From: an uncultured Rhodospirillales bacterium
Lineage (GTDB): Bacteria > Pseudomonadota > Alphaproteobacteria > ATCC43930 > CGMCC-115725
NCBI GenBank assembly: GCA_903897565.1
Contig: CAIUCF010000566.1
Location: 1-9,659, forward strand
Direction of reading: 5' to 3'
DNA: 9,659 nt
Positions 1-6,732 of this stretch are shown piece by piece. The notes under the pieces were generated by a model. It worked only from the letters and a program-made list of their open reading frames with translations, was not told the origin of the DNA and ran no database searches. Numbering within the stretch: position 1 is the first letter of the stretch; every line of letters starts with the position of its first letter. A program made the position numbers and the translations under genes.

Positions 1-105
1 GGCGTCCCGCGTCAGCTCGAATACGGGGTCGCCGATGCCGATGCCTTTGCCGTTGGACTCGCCTGCGGCGGCCGGGTTCGCATCTTCGTCGAGGCGCTAC
101 GTTGA
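1..105 (+). CDS. XdhC/CoxI-domain protein, 3' end only (partial)
   Basis: The window begins inside this gene. In the frame starting at base 1 the last 34 codons read through to a TGA at 103-105 and include the segments EYGVADADAFAVGLACGG and RVRIFVEALR. This is the conserved end of the XdhC_CoxI domain (family pattern: YGVSDE.AW.VGLACGGRI.VFVE). XdhC-family proteins bind and help insert or sulfurate the molybdenum cofactor of xanthine dehydrogenase and CO dehydrogenase type enzymes in the cytoplasm. Here the domain ends in a stop instead of running on into the Rossmann domain, which is carried by the next gene. The next gene's TTG start overlaps this stop (TTGA), so the two are probably translationally coupled. 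The start lies off the window. The open frame is too short to have been picked up by length alone; the call rests on the motif match. Confidence 0.85.
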   Translation, partial: GVPRQLEYGVADADAFAVGLACGGRVRIFVEALR

Positions 106-839
106 AGCTGGAGCTGCTCGACCGCGCGCTCGCGCTCAGCGCCGCGGCCGTCCCCGTTGCGCTGGCCACGGATCTCGCGAGCGCTCGGCAGTCGCTCGTC
201 ACCGCCGCGCTCTGCGACGGCGATCTCGACGTCAGCCCGGCGGATCTGGCGCGCATCCGAGCCGCGATCGACAGCGACCGCAGCGGCACTATCGAACTCT
301 CGAGCGGTGCGGTCTTCGTCGAGGTCTGGAGCGCGCCGCTGCGGCTCTTCATCATCGGCGCGGTCCACATCGCCCAGTCCCTGGCCCCGCTCGCGACCAG
401 CGCCGGTTATCGGGTGACGATCATCGATCCCCGCGGCGCCTTCGCGACTCATGAACGCTTCGCTGGCGTGGAGCTCATCCACGACTGGCCCGACGACGCC
501 ATTCCGACGCTGAAGCCCGATCGCCGTACCGCCCTGGTCGCGTTGAGCCACGACCCCAAGATCGACGATCCGGCGCTGATCGCGGCGCTGGCGAGCGAAG
601 CCTTCTATGTCGGCGCGCTCGGCTCGCGCCGCAGCCATGCCAGCCGCCGCGACCGGCTTGCGGCGGCGGGGATTTCGCCGGCAGCCATCGACCGCGTCCA
701 TGGCCCGGTCGGTCTCGCCATCGGCGCCCAGAGCCCGGTCGAGATCGGGATTGCCGTCATGGCGGAAATCACCGCCATCCTTCGGGGGGGCGCCCTCGCC
801 GGACATTCCGGCTGGTATCAGACCGCGCGTGCCGACTGA
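102..839 (+). CDS. XdhC-family protein with Rossmann domain (molybdoenzyme maturation factor)
   Basis: The product is 245 aa from a TTG start that overlaps the stop of the upstream XdhC fragment by 4 nt. The N-terminal 75 or so residues resemble the XdhC_CoxI region (SGAVFVEVWSAPLRLFIIG). The C-terminal part is the XdhC Rossmann domain: FIIGAVHIAQSLAPLA at about 83-98, the strand-end IIDPRGAF near 107-114, FYVGALGSRRSHASRRDRL at about 168-186, and GLAIGAQSPVEIGIAVMAEI at 204-223. These are diagnostic for XdhC C-terminal domains. The family acts as a chaperone that binds molybdenum cofactor and supports its sulfuration and insertion into apo-hydroxylase. The neighbours, a CoxI-domain partner upstream and a MocA-like cytidylyltransferase downstream overlapping by 11 bp, support that role. 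The target enzyme is not in view. No strong Shine-Dalgarno precedes the TTG, which fits coupling to the upstream gene. Confidence 0.9.
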   Translation: MKLELLDRALALSAAAVPVALATDLASARQSLVTAALCDGDLDVSPADLARIRAAIDSDRSGTIELSSGAVFVEVWSAPLRLFIIGAVHIAQSLAPLATSAGYRVTIIDPRGAFATHERFAGVELIHDWPDDAIPTLKPDRRTALVALSHDPKIDDPALIAALASEAFYVGALGSRRSHASRRDRLAAAGISPAAIDRVHGPVGLAIGAQSPVEIGIAVMAEITAILRGGALAGHSGWYQTARAD

Positions 840-1458
840 ACCACGAACACCGCCGAAGATCGCCGTCCTCGTGCTCGCCGCGGGGCAATCGCGGCGAATG
901 GGCGAGAACAAGCTGCTGATCGACCTCGACGGGACATCCGTCATCGCCCGGGTCGTCGATGCGGCGCTCGCTTCCCGCGCCTCGCCCGTCCTGGTGGTGA
1001 CCGGCCATGAAGGCGAAGCCCTGCGCAATACGCTCCAAGGGCGAAATATCCGGTTCGTCGCGAATCCGGACTACGCCCAGGGCCTCTCGTCCTCGCTTCG
1101 TGCCGGCATCGCCGCCTTGCCTGACGATGTTGAAGGCGTCGTCGTCTGCCTCGGCGACATGCCCGCGGTCGATTCGAGCGTAATCGATCGCCTGATCGCC
1201 GGCTTCGATCCTGCCACCGGTGCCGAAATCATCGCGCCCAGCCATGACGGCCGGCGGGGCAATCCGGTGCTCTGGGGCAGGCGCTTCTTTGCCGAACTGA
1301 TGACCGTGACCGGCGATCAGGGCGGCAAGCCCTTGCTGCTCGCCCATCCCGAGGCCTGCCGGCTGATCGCGGTCGAGACGCCGGGGATCCTGCTCGACCT
1401 CGACACGCCGGAAGCGCTGCGGCGCTATCGTGAGACGTCGCCACGCCAAGACAGGTGA
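829..1458 (+). CDS. mocA: MocA-type molybdenum cofactor cytidylyltransferase (NTP transferase family)
   Basis: The product is 209 aa from a GTG at 829, which overlaps the end of the XdhC gene by 11 bp. The frame is open further upstream, but that part lies inside XdhC and carries no family motif. GTG at 829 puts the nucleotide-binding loop at the normal N-terminal position: IAVLVLAAGQSRRMGENKLL at 11-30. Further landmarks are YAQGLSSSLRAGI at 82-94, the metal-binding GDMP at 109-112, RRGNPVLW at 142-149, GDQGGK at 162-167 and DLDTPE at 190-195. This is the MobA/MocA-like NTP_transf_3 fold. MocA uses CTP to turn molybdopterin-Mo into the cytosine dinucleotide form required by CO dehydrogenase and related hydroxylases. 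Pairing with xdhC genes favours MocA over MobA (GTP) or unrelated sugar nucleotidyltransferases. The nucleotide choice is inferred from context. Confidence 0.87.
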   Translation: MPTEPRTPPKIAVLVLAAGQSRRMGENKLLIDLDGTSVIARVVDAALASRASPVLVVTGHEGEALRNTLQGRNIRFVANPDYAQGLSSSLRAGIAALPDDVEGVVVCLGDMPAVDSSVIDRLIAGFDPATGAEIIAPSHDGRRGNPVLWGRRFFAELMTVTGDQGGKPLLLAHPEACRLIAVETPGILLDLDTPEALRRYRETSPRQDR

Positions 1459-1503
1459 CACCCCGCCCGAGAAGCGGCAATGATCGGCAGCAACAACAGC
1501 CGT

Positions 1504-1508
1504 GAGGG
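1504..1508 (+). promoter_or_regulatory. Shine-Dalgarno-like GAGGG favouring the second start of the cupin gene
   Basis: GAGGG lies 4 nt before the ATG at 1513. The earlier in-frame ATG at 1480 has only GAGAAG at 1469-1474. Both are usable. The later start gives an N-terminus (MTEETTTPDW) that leads straight into the conserved region, so it is preferred weakly. Confidence 0.35.
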
Positions 1509-1512
1509 CGGA

Positions 1513-1986
1513 ATGACCGAGGAGACGACGACGCCGGACTGGCGCATCCAGGGCATCCGGGTGGTGCCGGCCGACCAACTCGACAGCAACACGGCGCAGA
1601 CGCCGGGCATGAATCGGGCGGCGGCCATCAACTTCGCCCGGGTCGGCGCGCAGAAGCTGTGGGCCGGCACGGTGGTGATCCACCCCAACGCCAAGACCGG
1701 CGCCCATCATCACGGCCATGTCGAAAGCGTGATCTACATCGTCCGCGGTCGCGCCCGTATGCGCTGGGGCGAGCGGCTCGAATTCACCGCGGAGGCCGGG
1801 CCGGGCGATTTCATCTATGTTCCGCCCTATGTTCCGCATCAGGAGATCAACGCCCTGCCCGGCGATTCGCTGGAATGCGTGCTGGTGCGCAGCGACCAGG
1901 AACCCGTCGTCGTCAATCTCGACATCACGCCGGCGGAGGCGCCCGAGAACGTACCCTGGATCGATCAGGGGCATCCCCACCCCTAA
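1513..1986 (+). CDS. Single-domain cupin protein
   Basis: The product is 157 aa from ATG 1513, or 168 aa from ATG 1480. Cupin motif 1 is present: a glycine, then HHH at 65-67 (HxH), a glutamate at 71 and a glycine at 79. Motif 2 follows in PGDFIYVPPYVPHQEIN (97-113), with the metal-ligand histidine at 109 and the closing asparagine at 113. The usual PxG is PPY here. All four expected metal ligands (H65, H67, E71, H109) are therefore in place, so it probably binds a metal. Stand-alone cupins of this size include small dioxygenases, isomerases and binding or regulatory proteins, and the sequence does not decide among them. It starts about 55 bp after the cytidylyltransferase and ends 36 bp before the first dehydrogenase, on the same strand, so it may belong to the same operon. 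It is likely cytoplasmic, as no signal peptide is visible. Confidence 0.88.
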   Translation: MTEETTTPDWRIQGIRVVPADQLDSNTAQTPGMNRAAAINFARVGAQKLWAGTVVIHPNAKTGAHHHGHVESVIYIVRGRARMRWGERLEFTAEAGPGDFIYVPPYVPHQEINALPGDSLECVLVRSDQEPVVVNLDITPAEAPENVPWIDQGHPHP

Positions 1987-2022
1987 CACGAACCCGCCAA
2001 GAGCCAATCAAGGAGAAAGAGG

Positions 2023-2781
2023 ATGACCTCTCGGAAAGTCGTCGTGATCACCGGCGGCGGCGGCGGCATCGGCGCCGCAACCGCTGCCAAGCTCGTCTCG
2101 CAGGATTGGACGGTCGTGATCGCCGACCAGTCGCTGGCCGCCGCGACCGACGCGGCGGAGCGATGCCGCGCGCTGGGCGGCACGGCCGAAGCGCTCGCCT
2201 GCGACGTCACCAGTTCCGACGACGTCCAGAAACTCGTGCGCTTCGCGAGCGATCGCTTCGGCGGCATTCATGGCTTCTTCGCCAATGCCGGCATCTCCGG
2301 TCTCGTCACCCCGCTCGCTGAATATCCCGAAGACGTGTTCGATAAGGTGATCGGCGTCAACCTCCGCGGCGTCTTTCTCTGCCTGAAATATGCCTTGCCG
2401 GCGATGCGGGCGGGCGCGGGCGGCAGTTTCGTTGCCACCGGATCGACCGCATCGATCCGCGGCCGCGCCCTCGTCGGCGCCTATACCGCCAGCAAGCACG
2501 CCGTGCTGGGATTGGTGCGGACCGCGGCGATGGAGTATCTGGGCAGCAATGTCCGGGTCAACGCCGTGCTGCCCGGCCCGATCCACACGCCGATGATGGA
2601 TTCGATCAACGAGATGGCCGCAAAGCGCAACCCAGGCGGCGGCGGCGTGTTGCGGGCGACGCCTGCGCCCTATGGCACACCCGAGGACGTCGCCAATACC
2701 GTGGCGTTCCTGATGTCGCCCGACTCATCGCATATGAACGGTGCGGCCGTCGTCGTCGATGCCGGCAATACCGTCGCCTAA
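2023..2781 (+). CDS. Short-chain dehydrogenase/reductase (SDR), first of a tandem pair
   Basis: The product is 252 aa, the usual length for a classical SDR. The dinucleotide-binding motif TGGGGGIG is at 10-17. An aspartate at 35 ends the second strand, which favours NAD(H) over NADP(H). NAG is at 88-90, a structural asparagine at 113, and the catalytic set is S141, Y154 and K158 (YTASK). PGPI.TPM at 184-191 and YGTPEDVA at 217-224 are further family marks. The start is well supported by AGGAG at 2011-2015, 7 nt before the ATG. The C-terminus reads VVVDAGNTVA instead of the common VDGG. It should oxidise a hydroxyl group or reduce a carbonyl in the cytoplasm; the substrate is unknown. It is followed after 21 bp by a second SDR of nearly the same length, so the two probably act in one pathway or on related stereoisomers. 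Confidence 0.92.
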   Translation: MTSRKVVVITGGGGGIGAATAAKLVSQDWTVVIADQSLAAATDAAERCRALGGTAEALACDVTSSDDVQKLVRFASDRFGGIHGFFANAGISGLVTPLAEYPEDVFDKVIGVNLRGVFLCLKYALPAMRAGAGGSFVATGSTASIRGRALVGAYTASKHAVLGLVRTAAMEYLGSNVRVNAVLPGPIHTPMMDSINEMAAKRNPGGGGVLRATPAPYGTPEDVANTVAFLMSPDSSHMNGAAVVVDAGNTVA

Positions 2782-2802
2782 CGTCGCCAACGGAGGAAAC
2801 CA

Positions 2803-3564
2803 ATGAAATTGCAGGGAAAGACCGCTGTCATCACCGGCGGCGCCAGCGGCATCGGCCGGGCGATTGCCGAGCAGTTCGCCGCGGAAGGTGCGATCATCGC
2901 GATCGTCGACGTCAACCGCGACAAGGCCGAGGCCGCCGCCGCGGAGATGTCGGCACAGGGCCACAAGGCCTGGGCCACGGTCGCCGATGTCCGTGACGAG
3001 GCCTCGATCAACGCCGCCGTCGCCAGCATCCTGACCAAGGGCGACATCGATATTCTCGTCAACAGCGCCGGCATCGGCGTGCTGGCGAGCTTCCTCGAGA
3101 CGACCAGCGAATTGTTCGACACCGTCCACGCCATCAACATGCGCGGCACCTTCCTGTTCGCCCAAGCCGTCGCCCGTTCGATGGTCGAGCGCAAGGTCGC
3201 CGGGTCGATCATCAATATCGGCTCGGCTTCCGGGATTCGCGGCAATGCCGGCCGCACCGCCTATGGCGTCGGCAAGGCCGGCATCGGCATGCTGACCAAG
3301 ATCATGGCAGTCGAACTGGCGGCGAATGGCATCCGCACCAACGCCATCGCGCCCGGCCCGATCGAGACGCCGCTGGCGACGGGTGCGCATTCCTCGGCGG
3401 CGCGCGACGCCTGGCTCAACGAACTGCCCATCCGCCGCTACGGCACGCCGCAGGAAGTCGCCAAGGTCGCCCTGTTCCTGGCTTCAGACGATTCCAGCTA
3501 TGTCAGCGGCCATATCCTCAGCGTCGATGGCGGCTTCGCAGCCTCCGGGATCCTCGCCCACTGA
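2803..3564 (+). CDS. Short-chain dehydrogenase/reductase (SDR), second of a tandem pair
   Basis: The product is 253 aa. TGGASGIG is at 11-18, an aspartate at 36 points to NAD(H), and NSAG at 87-90 replaces the more common NNAG or NAG. The structural asparagine is at 112, and the catalytic residues are S141, Y154 and K158 (YGVGK). APGPIETPL at 183-191, YGTPQEVA at 213-220 and SVDGGF at 240-245 are typical of the family. GGAGG at 2792-2796, 6 nt before the ATG, fixes the start. The 21-bp gap from the first SDR implies co-transcription. The catalytic residues fall at the same positions in both proteins, but the substrate-binding loops after PGPI differ clearly, so these are diverged paralogs and not a recent duplication. 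Substrate unknown. The gene is the last of the plus-strand block and ends just before a strong hairpin. Confidence 0.92.
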   Translation: MKLQGKTAVITGGASGIGRAIAEQFAAEGAIIAIVDVNRDKAEAAAAEMSAQGHKAWATVADVRDEASINAAVASILTKGDIDILVNSAGIGVLASFLETTSELFDTVHAINMRGTFLFAQAVARSMVERKVAGSIINIGSASGIRGNAGRTAYGVGKAGIGMLTKIMAVELAANGIRTNAIAPGPIETPLATGAHSSAARDAWLNELPIRRYGTPQEVAKVALFLASDDSSYVSGHILSVDGGFAASGILAH

Positions 3565-3568
3565 GCCT

Positions 3569-3621
3569 CTGCCGCGGCCGGCAGATCAGTCCGGAAAGAA
3601 CTGATTCGCCGGCCGCGGCAG
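3569..3621. terminator. Long convergent hairpin, candidate bidirectional terminator
   Basis: CTGCCGCGGCCGGC at 3569-3582 is the exact reverse complement of the 14 bases at 3608-3621. Inside it, ATCAGT (3585-3590) pairs with ACTGAT (3600-3605). The two stems are separated by one mismatch and one G-T wobble, and the loop is 9 nt. The structure lies between two converging genes and includes the last codons and stop of the minus-strand monooxygenase gene. There is no run of T on either side, so it is not a canonical intrinsic terminator, but its position and stability fit a two-way transcription stop or an mRNA 3'-end protector. Confidence 0.6.
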
Positions 3622-4917
3622 GCCGAGATTCTCGCGCAGAGTCTTGCCCTCGTATTCCCGCCGGAACAATCCGCGCCGTTGCAGCTCGGGCACGACGCGA
3701 TCGACGAACGCGTCGAGCCCGGCCGGCAGGAACGGGAACATGATGTTGAAGCCGTCGCAGGCGTCGGTGAACAGCCACTCCTCCATCTGATCCGCGATCG
3801 TCTCCGGCGTGCCGATCATCTCCAGGGTGCCGAAAGCGCCGCCGACATATTGCGCCAACTCGCGCACCGTGAGCTTGTCGCGCCGCGCCATCTCGATCAG
3901 CTTCTGCTGTCCGCTCTTGCTGGCATTGCTCTCCGGAATCTCCGGCAACTGGCCGTCGAGATCGAAGCCGGAGACGTCGTGACCGAGGCGGACGGAGAGA
4001 TTGGCGAGACTGCTTTCGGGATGGACGAGGCTGTCGAGCTTCTTCTTCTTGGCCTTGGCCTCCTCGACGCTGTCGCCGATCACCACAAACGCACCGGGCA
4101 GGATCTTGAGGTGATCGGGATTACGGCCGATCGCCTTCATCCGCCCCTTGATATCGGCATAGAGCTTCTGCCCGTCGGCGAGATTGTTCGTCCCGGCGAA
4201 GACGGCTTCGGCCGTCTCGGCGGCGATCTGGCGGCCGGCCTCGGAGGCGCCGGCCTGGACGATCACCGGCCAGCCCTGGATCGGCCGCGCGATGTTGAGC
4301 GGCCCGCGCACGGAGAGCTCCGGCCCCTTGTGGTTGAGAACATGGAGGCGGTCGGGATTGAAGTAGACGCCGCTGTCGACGTCACGGATGAACGCGTCGT
4401 CGGCCCAGCTGTCCCATAACCCGGTGACGACGTCGTAGAATTCGCGGGCGCGGCGATAGCGGTCGGCATGTTCGGGATGGTTCTCGCGGCCGAAATTATA
4501 GGCCTCGTCGGGATTGGCGCCGGTGACCAGATTCCAGCCGGCGCGGCCGCCGCTGATATGGTCGAGCGAGGCGAACTTGCGGGCGACGTGGTAGGGCTCG
4601 TTATAGGTCGTCGAGGCGGTCGCGATCAGGCCGATATGCTCGGTCACCGCGGCGAGCGCCGGCAGCAGGGTCATCGGGTCGAACGAGGTCACGGTGGCGC
4701 TACGCTTCAGCGCGTCCATCGGCATGTTCATGACCGCGAGATGATCGGCCATGAAGAAGGCATCAAACCGCCCCTGCTCGAGCTTCTGGATGAAGCGCTT
4801 GAGGTGTCCGAAGTTGAAATTGGCGTCGGCGAAGCCACCCGGATAGCGCCATGCCGCGGTATGGATGCTGACCGGCCGCATGAAGGCGCCGAGACGGAGT
4901 TGCCGTGACTGTGTCAT
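3586..4917 (-). CDS. LLM-class flavin-dependent monooxygenase, NtaA/SnaA/DszA family
   Basis: The product is 443 aa, the normal length for this subgroup of bacterial-luciferase-like oxygenases. Recognisable segments are FDAFFMADHLAV at 51-62, TASTTYNEPYHVARKFASLD at 100-119, HISGGRAGWNLVTG at 120-133, NFGRENHPEHADRYRRA at 141-157, and GWPVIVQAGASEAGR at 215-229, followed by the FAGTN segment at 240-244. These match nitrilotriacetate monooxygenase component A, pristinamycin synthase SnaA and dibenzothiophene-sulfone monooxygenase DszA. Such enzymes use reduced FMN and O2 to break C-N or C-S bonds or to oxidise related substrates, with FMNH2 supplied by a separate reductase. No reductase gene is visible here. 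On the minus strand AGGTGG (complement of 4921-4926) lies just before the ATG and supports the start. The gene diverges from the acyl-CoA synthetase and converges on the SDR genes. The exact substrate cannot be deduced. Confidence 0.92.
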   Translation of the reverse strand: MTQSRQLRLGAFMRPVSIHTAAWRYPGGFADANFNFGHLKRFIQKLEQGRFDAFFMADHLAVMNMPMDALKRSATVTSFDPMTLLPALAAVTEHIGLIATASTTYNEPYHVARKFASLDHISGGRAGWNLVTGANPDEAYNFGRENHPEHADRYRRAREFYDVVTGLWDSWADDAFIRDVDSGVYFNPDRLHVLNHKGPELSVRGPLNIARPIQGWPVIVQAGASEAGRQIAAETAEAVFAGTNNLADGQKLYADIKGRMKAIGRNPDHLKILPGAFVVIGDSVEEAKAKKKKLDSLVHPESSLANLSVRLGHDVSGFDLDGQLPEIPESNASKSGQQKLIEMARRDKLTVRELAQYVGGAFGTLEMIGTPETIADQMEEWLFTDACDGFNIMFPFLPAGLDAFVDRVVPELQRRGLFRREYEGKTLRENLGLPRPANQFFPD

Positions 4918-5084
4918 GTCCCACCTGTCGCGAGAGAGTTCACAAGTAATAGTCGATCATATGCAGAAGCCGCGATCGACGGCAAATCGGCATTCGCGCC
5001 TCGGGCGAGCCTGCTGGACGCCTGCGTCCCGCCTGCCTATGCTGGAACAACTCTGCCCAACTCTCGGGATGACAAGGCAAAACC
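4918..5084. promoter_or_regulatory. Divergent intergenic region with a spaced inverted repeat
   Basis: These 167 bp separate the divergent starts of the monooxygenase and the acyl-CoA synthetase, so they should contain both promoters. GTCGATC at 4952-4958 is repeated in inverted orientation as GATCGAC at 4974-4980, with 15 nt between and CATATG at 4958-4963 next to the left arm. A regulator could bind there. I cannot assign convincing -35/-10 boxes. A weak AAGG at 5074-5077 precedes the synthetase start. Confidence 0.4.
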
Positions 5085-6716
5085 ATGGATGCCGGCCACC
5101 CTTACGTGCGCGATCTGGAGCGTAACACGGCGAACTACACGCCCCTGACACCCCTGACCTTCCTGGAACGCGCAGCCAGTATCTGGCCGGAGCGCACCGC
5201 CATCGTGCATGGCGCGATCCGCCGCAGCTGGACCGAGACATTTTCGCGGTGTCGCCGCCTCGCCGCCGCACTGAGCATCCGCGGCATCGGCGCCGGGGAT
5301 ACCGTGGCGATGCTGGCGGCCAATACGCCGGAGCTGTTCGAGGCCCATTTCGGCGTGCCGCTGGCCGGCGCCGTGCTCAACGCCATCAACACCCGGCTCG
5401 ACGCCGAAGCGATCGCGTTCATCCTGAAGCATGGCGAGGCCAAGCTGCTGTTCACGGATCGCGAATTCGCGCAGACGGCGCGTCGTGCGATCGAACTCTT
5501 CGACAGCCCGCTGATCATTATCGATATCGACGACCCGGAATGGCGCGGCGGCGGTGATCTGCTCGGCGAATGCGACTACGAGGCGTTTCTGGCCGGCGCA
5601 CCGGCCGAATTTCCCTGGCTGCTGCCGACCGACGAGTGGGACGCCATCGCCCTCAACTACACGTCAGGCACCACCGGCAACCCGAAGGGCGTCGTCTACC
5701 ATCACCGCGGTGCCTACCTCAACGCGGTGTCCAACGCGCTGTCGTGGAATCTCGGCGATGCCCCGGTCTATCTCTGGACCCTGCCGATGTTCCACTGCAA
5801 CGGCTGGTGTTTTCCCTGGACCATGGCGGTCAGCGCCGGGACCAGCGTCTGCCTGCGCCATGTCCGGGCCGAGCCGATCCTGGTACTGATCCGCGACGAG
5901 AAGGTCAGCCATTTCTGCGGCGCGCCGATCGTCCTCAATCTCCTCAACAATGCGCCCGCCGAACTCAAGGCCGGCATCAATCACAAGGTCAAGGTGATGA
6001 CGGCGGGGGCGGCGCCACCCGCCGCGGTGATCGCCGGGATGGAAGCGATGGGCTGGACCGTGACCCATGTCTACGGCCTGACCGAGACCTACGGGCCCGT
6101 GATCGTCTGCGTCTGGCACGACCGCTGGAACACCCTGCCGCCGGCCGAGCAGGCGGCACTCAAATCCCGCCAGGGCGTGCGCAGTCCCATGTTGGAGGAG
6201 GTCATGGTCGCCGATCCCGCGACCTTGCAGCCGGTGCCGCGTGACGGCGTGACCATGGGCGAGATCTTCATGCGCGGGAATACCGTCATGAAGGGCTATC
6301 TCAAGAATCCGGCGGCGACCCGCCAGGCCTTCCAGGGCGGCTGGTTCCATACCGGCGACCTCGCGGTCTGGCACGCCGACGGCTATGTCGAGATCAAGGA
6401 TCGCTCCAAAGACATCATCATCTCGGGCGGCGAGAACATCTCCAGCATCGAGGTCGAGGACGTCCTCTACCGCCATCCCGATGTCCTCGAAGCCGCCGTG
6501 GTCGCGCGTCCGGACGAGAAATGGGGCGAAACCCCTTGCGCCTTCGTCACGTTGAAGCCCGGTGCGACCGCGACCGAAGCAGCCCTGATCGCGTTCTGCC
6601 GCGACCACCTCGCCGGCTTCAAGCTGCCGCGTACCATCATATTCCAGGCGATCCCCAAGACCTCGACAGGCAAGATCCAGAAATACGTCCTGCGACAGCA
6701 GGCCAGCGCCCTCTAA
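5085..6716 (+). CDS. Acyl-CoA synthetase (AMP-binding, ANL superfamily)
   Basis: The product is 543 aa, complete for a fatty-acid or aryl-acid CoA ligase. The order of core motifs is canonical: the phosphate-binding loop YTSGTTGNPKGV at 192-203, MFHCNGW at 235-241, YGLTET at 330-335, then TGDLAVWHADGYVEIKDRSK at 423-442 with the ribose-binding aspartate (425) and the hinge-region arginine (440), GGENISS at 448-454, and KTSTGKIQK at 525-533 with the catalytic lysine at 530. The enzyme adenylates a carboxylic acid and then forms its CoA thioester in the cytoplasm. The overall pattern is closest to the medium-chain and methylthiopropionate (DmdB-like) CoA ligase branch, but the acid specificity is inferred only loosely. 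It is divergently arranged with the monooxygenase, so the two may be co-regulated steps. The ATG at 5085 has a modest AAGG site 7 nt upstream. Confidence 0.92.
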   Translation: MDAGHPYVRDLERNTANYTPLTPLTFLERAASIWPERTAIVHGAIRRSWTETFSRCRRLAAALSIRGIGAGDTVAMLAANTPELFEAHFGVPLAGAVLNAINTRLDAEAIAFILKHGEAKLLFTDREFAQTARRAIELFDSPLIIIDIDDPEWRGGGDLLGECDYEAFLAGAPAEFPWLLPTDEWDAIALNYTSGTTGNPKGVVYHHRGAYLNAVSNALSWNLGDAPVYLWTLPMFHCNGWCFPWTMAVSAGTSVCLRHVRAEPILVLIRDEKVSHFCGAPIVLNLLNNAPAELKAGINHKVKVMTAGAAPPAAVIAGMEAMGWTVTHVYGLTETYGPVIVCVWHDRWNTLPPAEQAALKSRQGVRSPMLEEVMVADPATLQPVPRDGVTMGEIFMRGNTVMKGYLKNPAATRQAFQGGWFHTGDLAVWHADGYVEIKDRSKDIIISGGENISSIEVEDVLYRHPDVLEAAVVARPDEKWGETPCAFVTLKPGATATEAALIAFCRDHLAGFKLPRTIIFQAIPKTSTGKIQKYVLRQQASAL

Positions 6717-6727
6717 GCCAGGGGCGC
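6706..6727. terminator. Small GC-rich hairpin over the stop of the acyl-CoA synthetase gene
   Basis: GCGCCC at 6706-6711 pairs with GGGCGC at 6722-6727 across a 10-nt loop that contains the TAA stop. No T-tract follows, so a termination role is only possible. Confidence 0.3.
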
Positions 6728-6732
6728 GGGAG

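Noticed and set aside
12..1028. A 338-codon open frame on the minus strand
   Set aside because: It is antisense to the XdhC gene and the start of the cytidylyltransferase gene, has low-complexity composition and shows no motif.
769..2007. A 412-codon open frame on the minus strand
   Set aside because: It lies opposite the cytidylyltransferase and cupin genes, both with clear family motifs. Its translation is rich in Arg, Gly and Asp with no recognisable domain, as expected from the antisense of GC-rich genes.
3679..4908. Two plus-strand frames of 246 and 146 codons
   Set aside because: Both are shadows of the monooxygenase gene on the other strand, whose motifs are unambiguous.
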